Source of the DNA: Eudromia elegans
Lineage: Eukaryota; Chordata; Aves; Tinamiformes; Tinamidae
Assembly: GCA_003342815.1 (NCBI GenBank)
Contig: PTEX01000307.1
Span: 702,704 to 766,703, forward strand
Reading direction: 5' to 3'
Length of the DNA stretch: 64,000 bases
Below are positions 49,901-62,355 of this stretch, one piece after another. Positions within the stretch are counted from its first letter, which is position 1, and each line of letters opens with the position of its first letter. The notes under the pieces are model-generated. The model made no database searches, was not told the origin of the DNA, and saw only the letters and a program-made list of their open reading frames with translations. The position numbers were made by a program, and so were the translations under genes.

Positions 49901-50654
49901 CCTTAAGGGGATGATATACATAATTTCCATAGGCTGGTGATATTGTAGAGCTTGAATTGCAAAGTGATTCACTCCTGGATGCTTTTACTGTACAATACCC
50001 TGCTGAGAAATCAGACATGAAAGAATTTGTAATTCAGATCAAAACTTGCTTGAAATAAAAGAGATGTTTTATTGTTGCTAAAACCTGAAGATTGGTAGGC
50101 GAGGGAGACCATGTCGTGAAACATAAGCAATAGATCTTTAATAAATTATTAAATCACTCTAAATATTCTTGGTTCCATAACAGGAATGCAGAGGAAAGGG
50201 AAAGCAAGCAGGCAGCTGTGCATTTAGGAAGCGTATGTTGCTTCCTCCAGTACAGGAGGCACACCAGCAAACCCCCAGGATAGAAAAGGCAGAGAAATTC
50301 AAGCAGGCCTGATTGAACATCAAAGGGAAAACATGTAACACCAGAGTTCTCTTCTCTGTCTTCATTATCTCTCAGGTCAAGAGCAGCAGCAGAGGAACTG
50401 AGGGTTGAAGTGAGCACCATTAAGGTAAATTCACCATCGGGTAGTTTCTGGGTTTTGCTAGTGGATCCTTTGCTCACTGATAACACACTTGCAGCCTAAA
50501 TAATGGAAAGTCATCCTCACCCGCAACTGCTTGACCATTTAGTTTTCATTTAAATATACAGAAGAATAGAATGGATATTACTGTTCTTTACTCATCTTAA
50601 TCTGCAAACTCAAACCCTGTGTTCAGTGGACTCTTTAAGGAATCTGTTATTTTT
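46946..50654. other. Intergenic DNA, no gene seen
   Basis: Frames of 113 codons (47817-48158, plus) and 117 codons (48166-48519, minus) occur in a locally less AT-rich stretch but show no recognised domain or exon structure. No repeats were recognised. Confidence 0.45.
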
Positions 50655-52000
50655 TATAGAGTCACAGGATCAGGTAGGCTGGCAGAGACACCTGGAAGCT
50701 ACCTGGGCTGACTTCCTCTTCAAAGCAGGTCCACTTAGAGCAGGTAGCACAGGGCCCTGTCAAGTTTTGAAAGGCTCGCAGACGGACATTTCACAGCATC
50801 TCTGGTCTCCTCTTCTACTGTTTGACCACAACTCATGATGAAAAAGATTATATCAAGTCAGAATTTCCCTTTTCCCGTCTGTCTCTCATCCTTCCACTGC
50901 ACTACTCTGACAAGAGGGTGGCATGATCTTTTTCATGACCTCTGACCAGGTAACTACAGACAGCAGCTAGATGTCTCCTGAGCCTTTCCCTCTCCAGCCT
51001 GAACAAACCCAAGTCTCTCAACCTCTCCTCATATCTTATGTGCTCCAGCCCCATCTACAATGATAACTCACTCTGTGCAGGACTTGCTCCAATCTTTTTC
51101 TTGTACTGAGGAATTCAGAACAAGCTGCAGTACTTCAGATGTTGTCCCATCTGTGCCAAATAGAGAAGAACCACCTCACTTGACCTGCTGTCATACCCCA
51201 GGATGCCACTGGCCTTCTTTACATTGCACTAAGTACAACCTGCTCTCCACCTGGACACCTAGCTAGTCAGTGCCAAGACTGTCCTGCTGCACTGGGCTAT
51301 CCCAGGTGCAGGACTTTGCTTTTGCCTTTGCTGAACTTTATGAGGCGCCTAAGACATTTCTGCTGCTGAGTTCATCTAACTGAATCTGCCCTCCCTCTCA
51401 TGCTCTGTGCAGCCAGATGTCAGCACATTTGCTGAGTTCACACTGTCCAGGTGGTTAATAATCACACTGAACAGTATTGTCCCTATTATGGTCCCCAAGG
51501 GTTGCAACTATTAAATTTTTATCAGCTGGACTTTGTACTGCTGATCACAACCTTTTGAGCCCACAGTCCAGCCAATTTCCCACACACCTTTTCATCCACT
51601 TTTTCAGTCCATAAGTCACCAGGTTAACTATAAGGATGCTATAAATGACCATGTTGAAGGCCTTGTTAAAGTCAAGGTAAAGAATATCCACTCCTCATCC
51701 ACACTGCCAGCCATCTCATCAGAGAAGGCAATCAGGTTGGTCAGGCACAAACTGCCCTCACTAAATCCATGCTGGCTCTTCCCAGTCACCTCCTCGTCTT
51801 TCATGTCAATGGAAATGTTTCCAGGCAGATTTGTTCCATAACCTTTCCAAGGACTGAGTCAGGCTGACCAGTTTGTAGTTGCCTGACTACTTCCTTCTTG
51901 CCCATCACCATGACTTTTCAAAGCAGCACGCTGACATCGGCCAGCTCCTTCAGCACCCCTAAACGCACCCCATCTAGTCCCAGGGACTGTTTCTTGCTCC
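50655..52000 (-). mobile_element. Long, strongly degraded CR1 LINE, minus strand
   Basis: From its 3' end (50655, GAGTCACAGGATCAGG) the element can be followed for about 1.3 kb into the reverse-transcriptase domain. Minus-strand translation of about 51642-51684 gives DILYLDFNKAFNMV, equivalent to the RT motif YLDFSKAFDTV. Near 51430 LSKCADIW corresponds to the FADD box region. Plus-strand phrases such as CCCTCTCCAGCCTGAACAAA and CTTGTACTGAGGAATTCAGA match the reverse complement of CR1 ORF2. No long frame survives, so this is an old copy; the 5' limit is approximate. Confidence 0.88.
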
Positions 52001-53040
52001 TGTCATCCAAATGAGGATGCTCTTCACTCTCAGAAAGCAGAATTTTAATGACTCTCAATATTTTTGAGATCAATAGCTTTGGGCATTGCCTTGCCTGCTT
52101 GTTGAGAAGCATAATGATACAACATGTCATTCCATACACACAAAGCTTGTGACCAATTAGCTGCAATTAGCTACAGTTTAGACTCTAATTCATTTTGCTC
52201 CCCTATGCCTATTTTGGTTCGTCATGGCTTCCGCAGAGCACTAGTGTCTTATTTATCTCAGGATTTTTCAGTAGCTTGGCAGGTGCTCTTAAGCTAAAGA
52301 GGAACAACGTTCACAAAAGAATGAAGGGCCATCAAGGTCCGCCAAGTTTCCATGTCCAGAGTTCACTTTTCCAGATTTCTTGCTTGCTTTCAACCTTCCA
52401 AAACCACTAGTCCTCATGAACATGTATTCACAGGAATATACAAGCTACTTTTGTGTGTATGGAAAAAAAACAAAATAAATAAGGAGGATGGCTCCAAGCA
52501 GAAAACTAAAAGCTTACTTCAACAAATAAGAAATGACCCAGATGTCTCCATTTCCACTTACAATTGAGAGTGAGAAGCACACTTCACAACACATTCCCTG
52601 TTAACCAGAATTTTGGTGATTAAAACTCTCATGCAATGTGGAAATTAGGCAGATTACATTTCCCCTTTTGCCTGAGCAAACCAAAGCTGCATATGACACT
52701 CCTACTAGAGGCCTAATCTTAAAACCCTACCGGGGCAGAATCCCCTTCTCCAGGCTTTCCTGCTTTAGCGCTTCACAGTAATCCATATTGCCCTCTCTTC
52801 TTTCTTGTTAAAATTTAAACTCGTAACTTTTTTCCTTTCCAGAACATACATGGAGAATAATGTATTTCCTCTGTACCAGTGTAAGAACTTCTTTGATCTA
52901 CGATGTTTGATTTAATAGGTTATAGGCGTATTTCTCCAACAAGGCTGTGGATCTCAAATGACAAAGATGACACTGTGTTTTGCAGTCACAAACAGCTCAC
53001 CCACCCAGGTCTCCATAACTATAATCTCTCATCACTATTT
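52001..53040. other. Intergenic DNA, no gene seen
   Basis: Short frames only. The last few hundred bases lead into an AATAAA plus poly(A) structure (next entry). No splice-bounded or family-matching exon was recognised. Confidence 0.45.
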
Positions 53041-53044
53041 TGAA

Positions 53045-53068
53045 AATAAAATCTTCCCAGAGCCTGAG

Positions 53069-53100
<32 letters not shown>
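53045..53100 (+). other. AATAAA signal followed by a 29-base poly(A) tract
   Basis: AATAAA at 53045-53050 is followed 21 bases later by 29 uninterrupted A (53072-53100). This is the spacing of a cleaved, polyadenylated mRNA copied back into DNA, that is, the 3' end of a processed retrocopy. The upstream sequence shows no recognisable protein, so it would be 3' UTR. No target-site duplication was identified. A simple A-run next to a chance hexamer is the alternative. Confidence 0.3.
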
Positions 53101-53104
<4 letters not shown>

Positions 53105-53729
53105 CTGAGGTATTTGGTGTCCTTTTTGCACATCACCGTTTTTTAAATCACAATAACTGGACTGTGTTTTCTCCTGCTACAAGGCAAACACATTTTGTTG
53201 AAGTCCCCTTGTGAGTTTTTTTCAGTTTTATTTGCTGAAACTTTCATTGGCACAAAGGGAATTGCCAAAGATGAAGGTCAGATGAAAAACAGCATTTAGA
53301 AGAAAAATACATACACAAATACATACTCTGACATTCCCCTTTGAAAGAGTCATATTTGGCTCATTGTGAACATCAGCAAAACATGCCTGGTTATCACAAA
53401 TAGTAAATATCCTGTTTGTATTTGACCTGGAAGCACAGAAGATTTTGGAGTGTTAGGAAGAACACAACATTAAACGGTGCCCGAGCTGAAGACTTTACTG
53501 CAATGGCCTGAACTGCATGTGACCCTATGAGGCTCTGCCAGGACCCTCCTCGTTTTGCAATCATGAGGCTGCTCTGGTGTGTGACATTCCCTCATGTTGA
53601 GTGCCTCGCTACCAAAAACAGCGGCCTGTCAGCCAGACGTTCGCTTGCTTTTAGTAGCGCCCGCAGAAGCAGTGGTCCCACAAACAGGGACACAAATGAG
53701 TGTCGGTAGCACTGACACATCCTCAGTTT

Positions 53730-53765
53730 TATATATATATATATATATATGTGTACATATATATA
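53730..53765. repeat. (TA)n microsatellite
   Basis: About ten TA units, then GTGTACATATATATA. Confidence 0.9.
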
Positions 53766-54279
53766 ATCTCTGATTCCTTCGAATTGCAGCACTCCAGCGA
53801 TGGCACTGACATGTATTTCCTCATTGGTGGGGTTTGCAGCCGGCAGCTATTCTGCTCTGCTCTCCCAGCCTCTCTCCTTCTACCCTGTTTAAATTCCCTT
53901 TGAATTCCCTGAATGAAAATAAAACAGCAATTGGCTGTTAAACGAAGGCAAGTGCTACACTGATGGGGAGGAGTGAGCAGAAACCAAACCTTGATGTAAT
54001 TAAAAGGACGAGGAAGAGTGCATTCAGCAGACCTGAAGACTTGAAGAAGAAGAAGGCCTGAAGACCTGAAGAACAGTCACAAATTCGAAATGAGGTAGTG
54101 TTCCCCTGGGAACAAAATAAATAACAAAAGGACAGAAATCATTTAGTAAATTAGGGTAGTGGAGAAATAGATATTGACAACTTGTGAAAAAAGCATGCGT
54201 ATAATAAAATGGTGAATCTTAAATAAATAAATAAAAAGAAGATTTAAAAGGATAAGCCCATATACACTGCGCTTTACAC
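53766..54279. other. Intergenic DNA, no gene seen
   Basis: Includes a CCTGAAGA-type short direct repeat at about 54030-54075 (GACCTGAAGACTTGAAGAAG and similar). Nothing else was recognised. Confidence 0.5.
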
Positions 54280-54560
54280 AGGTATCGGCCCCAAGCACCA
54301 GGTCGGGCGGCAGCGGGACGGAGACCACAGGCTGCCTGGTGCCGGTCGCAACGGTCACAGCCGGCCAGAGGCTCCAGCTACCGGGAGCATGGTGGGCTGG
54401 AGGAGGCAGCTGGAGGCGCCAGGGCAGCCTTGGGCCCCGGGGACTGTTGGGCGCTGCCTCAGCCGGTCCTGAGGAGCCATGGGATGCGCGGAGCAGGGAC
54501 AGGGACGAGGAGAGGGTGGTGCGGGGCGGCTGTGCTCCCCACGCGCCTCTTCAGCTCCAT
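54280..54560. promoter_or_regulatory. Isolated CpG-dense patch
   Basis: About 280 bases with roughly twenty CpGs by eye, sharply bounded by AT-rich DNA. Frames of 66-79 codons on the plus strand are rich in Gly, Arg, Ala and Pro, as expected from composition. No TATA box or clear donor site was identified. It could be a small CpG island (distal promoter or first exon of an unseen transcript), a GC-rich relic, or a methylation-protected enhancer. Confidence 0.35.
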
Positions 54561-55424
54561 TTTTTTCCTAATACCTAAATCATTAATCTGTGTTAATTGT
54601 CAATACGGTAGATTAAGTGACGTTCCATGAGTCAAGACTAGTTTTGCCCATGACAGCACAGTAGATTCCTGCTTCACACCTTATGAGAGACTGTGCGTGA
54701 TGGAAAGGAGATGCTGTCCTTGGAGTGCTCACCCTTTTATTTCTTGTCTCTTCTATCAGTAATAAAGTCTCGGACATTTCTTTCAAGATGTTTGCTACAG
54801 AACTCAGCGAGCTGCTTTACTGCATCCTTCCAATTTGGGAGCAATCCACAGGAGAAGTCCCATGCCGACCCCAAGTCCGTGCCCAGTGTAGAGCTGAGCA
54901 GATTGCTTGCCCCACAAAGGAATCCTGTGCCTTCCTCAGTGGATACTGTAGAAAGAGTTATATATTTTTTTCTGCTTCTCAAAGTATTAGGACTTTTTTA
55001 AAAAGCAGCCTCTAGGTGTTATGCTAATGTGGGATCTCCAACTGTGCAGCTGCTGGCCTGACATCCTCTGCTATTTAAATGACACAGCTGCATATCTCAA
55101 CTAAACCAGCAGGGAGACAGAAAGTTAATGACAGAGCCTAGAAGAAGCCTCAGTGTCCCATGGCATTTACAGAAGCGACTATAAAAGGCAGCATGCGATG
55201 ATGTTCCCTTTCTGCCAGTTATCTGAAGAGTTCCTCTTGTACTTTGAGCACTCTGGTGTGTGATATAGTACGTGGAAAAGCATTTTTAAGGTAATAAATC
55301 AAACTAATGTATTTAAGTAGCCTTCATAATCTTCCTTTAAGGGTTTTGGTGTGTTTCAGCTTGGACAAATACTGTCTGCAAAGCCCTACCTGCATTTCTT
55401 CCCCTCGCCTGCTATCCTACGAGA
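54561..55424. other. Intergenic DNA between two CpG-dense patches
   Basis: Frames of 102 and 96 codons on plus and 81 on minus overlap one another at 54693-55015. None matches a known family, and mutual overlap argues against any one being coding. Confidence 0.45.
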
Positions 55425-55620
55425 GCATTGTGCAGCTTCCCAGGCCTGGCTCCGCCGCTGTTGCGGAGCGGCGGCCGCTGCTGAGGGCATTGATTAATAC
55501 TGCCCGCGGGCAGCGCTCCCCCTGCACCGCCACTGCGGAGGCCTTGGCAGCTTCGTGACCCTCGTCCCTGCGCCGTCCCCTCCCTGCGGCTCCCTCCCGT
55601 GCTGCTGCCCGAACAAAACA
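55425..55620. promoter_or_regulatory. Second CpG-dense patch, with a GC hairpin
   Basis: About 195 bases with roughly twenty CpGs. It includes the imperfect inverted repeat CTCCGCCGCTGTTGCGGAG and the triplet-like GCGGAGCGGCGGCC near 55450-55475. It lies 0.9 kb from the first patch. No core promoter motif or splice-bounded exon was recognised. Confidence 0.35.
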
Positions 55621-58600
55621 TCACATCAGCGTTGTTTACTGCAGGAACTCGGCCAAGGAAGTCATAACAAGACAATAGACATATAATCTGATAACCTTGT
55701 TAGCTTGGCTGAATCAGAGCTCCTAACAAGTAGAAGAGTTGAGTGAAGTGGAATAAAAATATTACAATATTTGCTGTCAATGGCCTTTCAGCTCTGTCTT
55801 TGAAAACGTAGCATTTCTTGTGCTTTTATTTAAGATTAAAACTAAGCTCAAGGACGCTAAACAAAACAACATGAACAAGGTCAGACATGACTTAAAAAGA
55901 AAAAAAAAAAGAAAAGAAACCCACAACAAACACTAACTAGAACAGAGAGAAAGACTTCTTCATGGTGCTCAGACAGCAACAAGTAAAAGTGTGTAAAAAG
56001 GTATGAATTTACCGAATTTACGGTTCTGTGAATTCACCAAGCTGTGGCAGTACTAGAAATCATAAATGAAGTGCGACATGTATTAGCACTGTCAAATTAG
56101 CAAATTTGGAACAAATCTGTGAGTCTGAACAGCTCAAAGCAGGCACAACATGGTGTCCTGCTCCTCTGGGAAAGCAATTTAAACTTCCAGGTACCTCCCT
56201 TCCGTGGCAGTGCTCCTATGTGGATTGGTGCCCCATAGGAGGATAGAAGAGAGAAATTTAGAAAGGAAAAAAGCTGCAGCTGCCCAGAATATACTATTCT
56301 TGTGTTCTCCATGAGCTTTCTTTAAGCTACACATACTAAAAAAGTAAATTACAATTTTCCCTTTTATATTTCTTAATACTTTTGTTGTTGTTTTCTATTT
56401 GAAAGCCACCACCTACTTAACAAGTAACAATTCAGGAATCTGAAAAATATTTGTTTCATTCAATGTGCAGCTCTTACATTTTTTTTTGCAGGAATTGGTA
56501 GCTAATGCTACCTTGTCTGTGACTATTGATTTACTCTCCATTTATTACCTAATCAAATGATTGCATCTTTCATTTTTAACAACATTTGACATTTTGGTTG
56601 TACCATTTTCCAGATGCTAGAGAAGAGTCATAATGTGAGATGCTGTTTATTAGAGCTCTTTTTTGTTGTTTTTTAATTAAGAGAATGAAAAAAAAAAATC
56701 TTAGTAGCATCTGCTCTATTTTTAGGCAAGATAAGCAGATAAAAATTTACTGTATGTAAATAGCTGGGAAGAACCTTGCAACCCAGATTTGTTTGGCTTG
56801 CAGTATTTTCTAAAGTGTCAGTGGTGACTGAAGACTAAACTGTTTTCAGGGAAATCTGCTGAGTGCTGGGCACTTCTGAAAACCAGGTCACTGGTCTAGG
56901 AGCCAGCAGATAGATTTAAGGGGCTAGCTTCAGGCAACCAGTCTTGCGATTATGGTGAAGAATCAGCCTTGAGAAAAGTTACTGCATGGCCTACATGGTT
57001 ACATGAATGTAATTTACAGAGTGAAAGCTCCTCTCCTGGGATAAAATGTCATGTTTAGCTTAGGGGAGCCAACCTCAGATTTGATTTCTCTGGCAGAACA
57101 CAGTTGCAGCTACACTGGTACAGCTGTGGATTACTTCTGGTGGTATAACCCACAACAAGTGCGGTAAAATCATAAATCTTGCAGTTTGAGCAAAAATAAG
57201 CATAACTCACTAGGAATATATAGCGTGCAGGAGAGCCTTGGAGGCACAGGTCTGGTTGCATGGCCATTGGGGGCAAGGAAAGAACCTAGATGCAGCTGGA
57301 AAACTGGAGCGAGAGCTAGAGGACCTGGGGAAAGGAACTTGGGGAAAGTAACTGGAGCACTCTTCTTTCCCTGAATTTCTCTGATCCTTTAAGAAAAGAC
57401 AATATAAATTTCCTGGGAGAGTCTTTCAGAGACAACTCCAACCTTTGCTTGAGGCCAAGTGATCATCCCTGCTCTGGGGGCTGCTCTTAGCCAGGCACCC
57501 AGAGAGGCTGTGAAATCTCCAACCCGAGGTACCTGATCTGCGAACAGGACCAGTCAGAGCCAGTCTTTAAAACAGTTAGCAGTATCTGACCATACCTTGT
57601 CAAATTATAAAATCTGTAGTTGCTACTCTTGTTTTCACTGATTCCAGGCAGCATGTTGTGTATTAAACTTTCTTTTTTTCATTAAGAAATGTATCATTTG
57701 TCCAGCTAAGGCAATTTCGGAAATAACAATATACTAGGGAAGGATAATGTTCTATACAGCTAAGTAGTGCAAAAAACGTGAGAGTTTTTAGTTCTGTTAA
57801 TAATACATAGCATGTATGATTAATATTTAGACAGCTTGTAATTTCCTCAAATTTCTATTGAGAAAGTATCTTTTTTCACTAAAGAATATTGAATAGCATC
57901 ACCTTTTAGAAAAATCCCATAGAATTGAAAAGAAAATGAGCATTTTTATGAATAAGTCTTTGAGCTACAGTGTTCTATGATACTGTAGTAGATATTTAAC
58001 ACGTTCAGAGATTAGTTATTATACACTTCTATAGTATGTGAAATATTTACTTCTTTGTTTAATGCTAGCAGAGAAACAGGACTCTACATTTCTATCCTCT
58101 TTTTTTTTCAGTTTGGGGAGATGTGCACTGAAACAGTATATCAGTGATTTTTATGAGTTAACTCTTACTATATTCTCTAGTACTAGGAAGCTCTGTGTGA
58201 TTTGAGAAGATTGCTACTTGTTCAAGGTGAAACATTGAATAAAATGGCATTTGCTGTGTCCTTGTCTATTGAGCTATATTTGATGTGTTAATTAATATCC
58301 CAGTGAATTCTAGGTGAAATAGTAAAAGTTTCCTAAACTGGTTTATTACAGATGAAAGAGCAGATTTTGCAGAACATTGTAGAGTTTCTTCATGTATTTG
58401 CATTTAATCAGCTGATGTGCAGTCCTGGGTGTCTGATTGCTGCTGGACTTCAGAAAGGTGCTGAGCACCTACATGCCCGGCAGGTCTAAGGAGGACCTGG
58501 GGATTGCTCACGTGTGTTTTGATGGCTCAGGGCCAGCAAGTTGATTTTGTCACCACTCCTGTAAGAGATAACTCATTCTTCTCAGGAAGCATGTAAATTA

Positions 58601-61265
58601 AATACTTCCCCCAAGTAGCTATTTCCCCTATCAACCATGTTTAGCAGGGCACTATTTTTGTGGTTTCTCCTGAACAATTCTTCCCCTCATTTTAGTCTAA
58701 AATAAAGAAACAGGAAGCCCAGAATTGGCATAGATTTCACACAAGACTCTCCCTTATTTGATCAGCAGGTAGATGCTACTGCTTTCATTAACAGAGAAAC
58801 CAGTGACAGCTTTGGGCACTATTCCTCATCCTGCTCTATGAAAAGCCATGGGTGTTTCTGCTTAAAATGATTACAGCAAGCCTGAACATCTCTTCCTTTA
58901 ATAGTTTGCTACCTTGCCTTCCCACTTGCTTCTCAGGAAAGAGAAGCACGTATCAGTCTTACAACACTCTGTTTTCCCACCTACTTGCCTTCCCACCTTA
59001 AGCTGTTTAACCTCCACTTATAGTTGCATCCTCAGCTCCACTGCTGTGGATGTCAATGTGATTCTTAACTCTGGATCCTCACTGGACATTTTCACTACTC
59101 TGCCTGCTGGAAATTGACCCCAGTTGCTGCTACAGATGTCACATAACAATGTGGTCCTTTTGTTGGAGCCTGTACAAACGATCTTTGCACGCACCTGGAG
59201 AACAGCATAGATGCTCCTGATCTCACTAATTGTAATGCTACTGTCTTCCAACTGGGGAGAACAAATCAGATTTGCTCTCCCCATAGAGAAATGATTTTAG
59301 GACTCGTTTGTTTTACAGAAATCTGTGCCTGGCAGAAGCTGCTGCAGCCTGAGGTACCTCTCTATATCTGCCTTATATACATGCATCCACCTAGAGCAGC
59401 AGCTCTACTGCAACACGAAGGAGCACAAGTCACTCTATCTAAGCTGCAAATGGTTTGTAAGTGCTATGTCTGCATACTACCTCAGTGCAAGACCACCTGT
59501 AGAGTGAAACAAATAGAGCTGAAGCCCTGGGGGCTCACCCACTCCCAAGTGCAGGTCCTGCTTGCTTCAAGTTAGTCCAGTCCAGTCCAGTCCAATGCCC
59601 ATCGGCAGATGCGCTCCTGGACCGCATCCTAAAATTTTTGACCATAGCACCAGAGGACTTGCATTTCCTATGCTGTGAACATTCTACCTTAAATTTCCTA
59701 GCTTTGAAAATACTTGACTTGTCACTTGCTTGTCATTTCAGTGATCTATCCAACAGGAAAAGGATAATAGTGAACAGATTAAAATCAACAAAGCTATTTG
59801 TACGCCTTCTGAGGAGCTGCTAAGTTTGTCAAAAATGGTCTTGGGCATATGTGACTGTGCCATATACAATGCTGAACAGAAATCAACAATGTCTGTTGGC
59901 CACCTCATCTTTATTCTAATGGCCTTGGACTGGAGTTCAAGGCAAGACAGGACTCATTGGAGCATCACCAGGCTATCAGTTCTTTGTCTCCATCACCCTT
60001 TTCTTCAGGACCTCTTCATTTGGACCTTCAGTAGACACCACTGAACAAAATGCCAGAGAAGGAGCAGGGTCTGCCTGGCAACCTAAGGAACAGCTTGACT
60101 CGTAGCTTGTGCTCATAGTGTTGTGTCCTGCTCATGCTCTCGTTATCCCTCCCAGGGAGACACAGTGTGATGTATACAGCAAAGCTTACAGCCTCAGTGA
60201 GGGCTTCACTGGCATACGCCGTCATGGAGAAGCTCTTCCAGTTAATTTCCCTAAAGCATTATAACCAAGCTGAGAAATCTGAGCAAAATTGTATTTGAGA
60301 TGAGTAATGAACAAAGTATTATCTTCCCCAAAGAAATATGCATAAGTACAGAGAAATTGGTGCTACATAGCATGGGGCTGGGTGCTTTTTACATCCCACA
60401 AAATCCTTTTACATCCTCCTGTGCTAACCATGATTTAGAAGTGTGTTTGCTGGTGAATATTCTTCCAAAATTATGAGATTTCTCACAGCTACTCCAACAT
60501 AGTTTAACATGAAAAAAAATGCAACAGATGTTTCTACTTATCATTAGAAAATTAAGTATTGGAAATGGAACACAGCAAAGAATATTGTTTTAACCTGTTA
60601 CTGGATCTATATCTCTCTTTCATTAATAAGCTGAAGATTTTTTTTTTGCCCAATAGTGTCCTCTGTCTTTGCCCAGTAAAGTCTTCTGCTACTTTTTTGA
60701 ATATAATATACAGTTTTCCTTGTAACAAAAGGAGGTTAAGACAGGATGAAACACGGTTTCTAAACTCTTTATCTTTCCATTACTGAATTATTAAGTATAA
60801 AAATTATCAGTTTAAATTAGAAGAAATTCCTGTGTAGAGATAAAAGCAAAGTCTCCCCAGTGAACAAGCTGGGAGTTGTTGCTGTTTTCTTCACCTATCC
60901 AGTGCTGTTTGGTATTTATTCACATAGATAATCTGTTTGATAATCGATACTGAAATCTGAAATCTGAAAATCTGAAATATACTGAAATCTATCACTTTTC
61001 AATTAGAAAAAAAAGTGATTTTTTTGTCACTTAGGGAAAATGCATGGTTTGCACTTTCTAAACAGATAATCATTTTTAAAATGTTTATAATGAATCCCAG
61101 ATTTTTATGTTATATAATAAACCCAAGATTTAGGACAGGGATCTCCTCTATTAAGGATCTGAAATATATATACAAGTACTTCTACTGCCAAAAGCTAAAA
61201 GAAGTGAGAACCTGTAATCCATTGCCAATGAATGGATTGGGAACTTCAACCAGGGAGGCCTTTAG
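55621..61265. other. Intergenic DNA, no gene seen
   Basis: Contains a short (CCAGT)n run near 59574-59595 and a TGAAATC-type repeat at about 60945-60990. Frames up to 94 codons occur at chance density. The 58456-58470 palindrome AGGTGCTGAGCACCT resembles a sequence common in old sauropsid repeats but could not be assigned. Confidence 0.45.
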
Positions 61266-61269
61266 TGAA

Positions 61270-61330
61270 ATACATATATATTTTATATATATATATATAA
61301 AATATGTATATATATAATATATATATTTAA
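61270..61330. repeat. AT-rich palindrome, cruciform-prone
   Basis: ATACATATATATTTTATAT on the left is nearly matched in inverted orientation by ATATAAAATATGTAT on the right, around a (TA)n centre; further TATATA follows to about 61326. This is a low-complexity structure. Confidence 0.7.
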
Positions 61331-62083
61331 TTGGTCTATATTTAAAGTAATTCATTACTCTCTGTGGAAAAGTAAAAGTGATCTTATCTGAAATATCAAG
61401 TTTCCTACTTAAACTGATAAAAATTACTACTGCCGGTATTGCTATGGCTTGTTATTGCAGTTATTTCAATTACACAGTTATTATGATACAATAAAATAGC
61501 AGCCGTAATAACAAGAACAGTGTTCATATCTTGGAGCAGTTCCAATAATGTTGCCTAATAACCACAAATCAAATAGGACAAGTATTTCTAATAGACCATT
61601 ATAGACACCTACCACAGGCAACTTCATTCAAGGCAAAGTTCTCTCATCTACGTCCGTAGATGGGTCAGGGAGTTCTCCGAGGCACAGGCCTGGAGCAGCT
61701 CTCAGAGGAGCCTCAGGAGATGAGCTTGCTAATTTAGCCAGCTTCTTTTTTTGGCTAATGTGAAAAACTCTCCTAGTCACCACATGGAAGACCAGTGAGG
61801 GCGAGGGAAGTTTGGAGTGTCAATAGCAGAGCAGGAGCAGGGAGGAGAAGGAGGCACCATGGGTTGGCTTAGGACCAGCAGTCGGTGATGCTGGAGCTGG
61901 TGGGAGCTGTATGCTCGCTAGGAGAGCTGGGATGATCGAAGAGTAAAAGTGCTGCTGTGATGTGCGGGAGAACAAAATCTCCAAGGAAATGCCATGAGCC
62001 CGTCACATCTGCATCCCATTAGGACAGCAGGTAATATAAATGGCATCTCCTCTCATCTTTGTGAAAAGAGAAAGAAAAAGGAG
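61331..62083. other. Intergenic DNA, no gene seen
   Basis: The GC-richer stretch 61660-61950 has no recognised coding or repeat content. Confidence 0.5.
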
Positions 62084-62355
62084 ATCATAGAATCAAAGAA
62101 TCAGGATGGTTGGAAAAGGCCTTCAAGATCGAATCCAACCGTAAGTCCTTCAACACCCTGCCTGCTAAACCAGGTCCCTAAGTGCCTCATCTACATGTTT
62201 CTTGAGCAGTGCCAGGGACAGTGACAACATCGCTTCCCTGGGCAGCCTGTTCCAATGTTTGACTACGCTTTCCATGTAGAAATTCTTCCTAATGTCTAAT
62301 CTGAGTCACTCTCTGAGTAACAAGTGGAGAGGTTTTCAGTTTGTGGCTGTCATAG
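62084..62355 (-). mobile_element. CR1 LINE 3' fragment of a different subfamily type, minus strand
   Basis: ATCATAGAATCAAAGAATCA starts the plus strand, followed by GGTTGGAAAAGGCCTTCAAG and ATCGAATCCAACC, then CCTGCCTGCTAAACCAGGTC, CTAAGTGCCTCATCTACATG and TTCCCTGGGCAGCCTGTTCC. The GGAAAAGACCT/ATCGAGTCCAACC wording marks a CR1-J-like type rather than the GGAAGGGACCT type of the 26 kb copy. Truncated at its 5' end; no coding frame survives. Confidence 0.85.

Noticed and set aside
58456-58470. Palindrome AGGTGCTGAGCACCT
   Set aside because: It resembles a phrase seen in old sauropsid repeats, but the flanks are too diverged to assign a family or limits.
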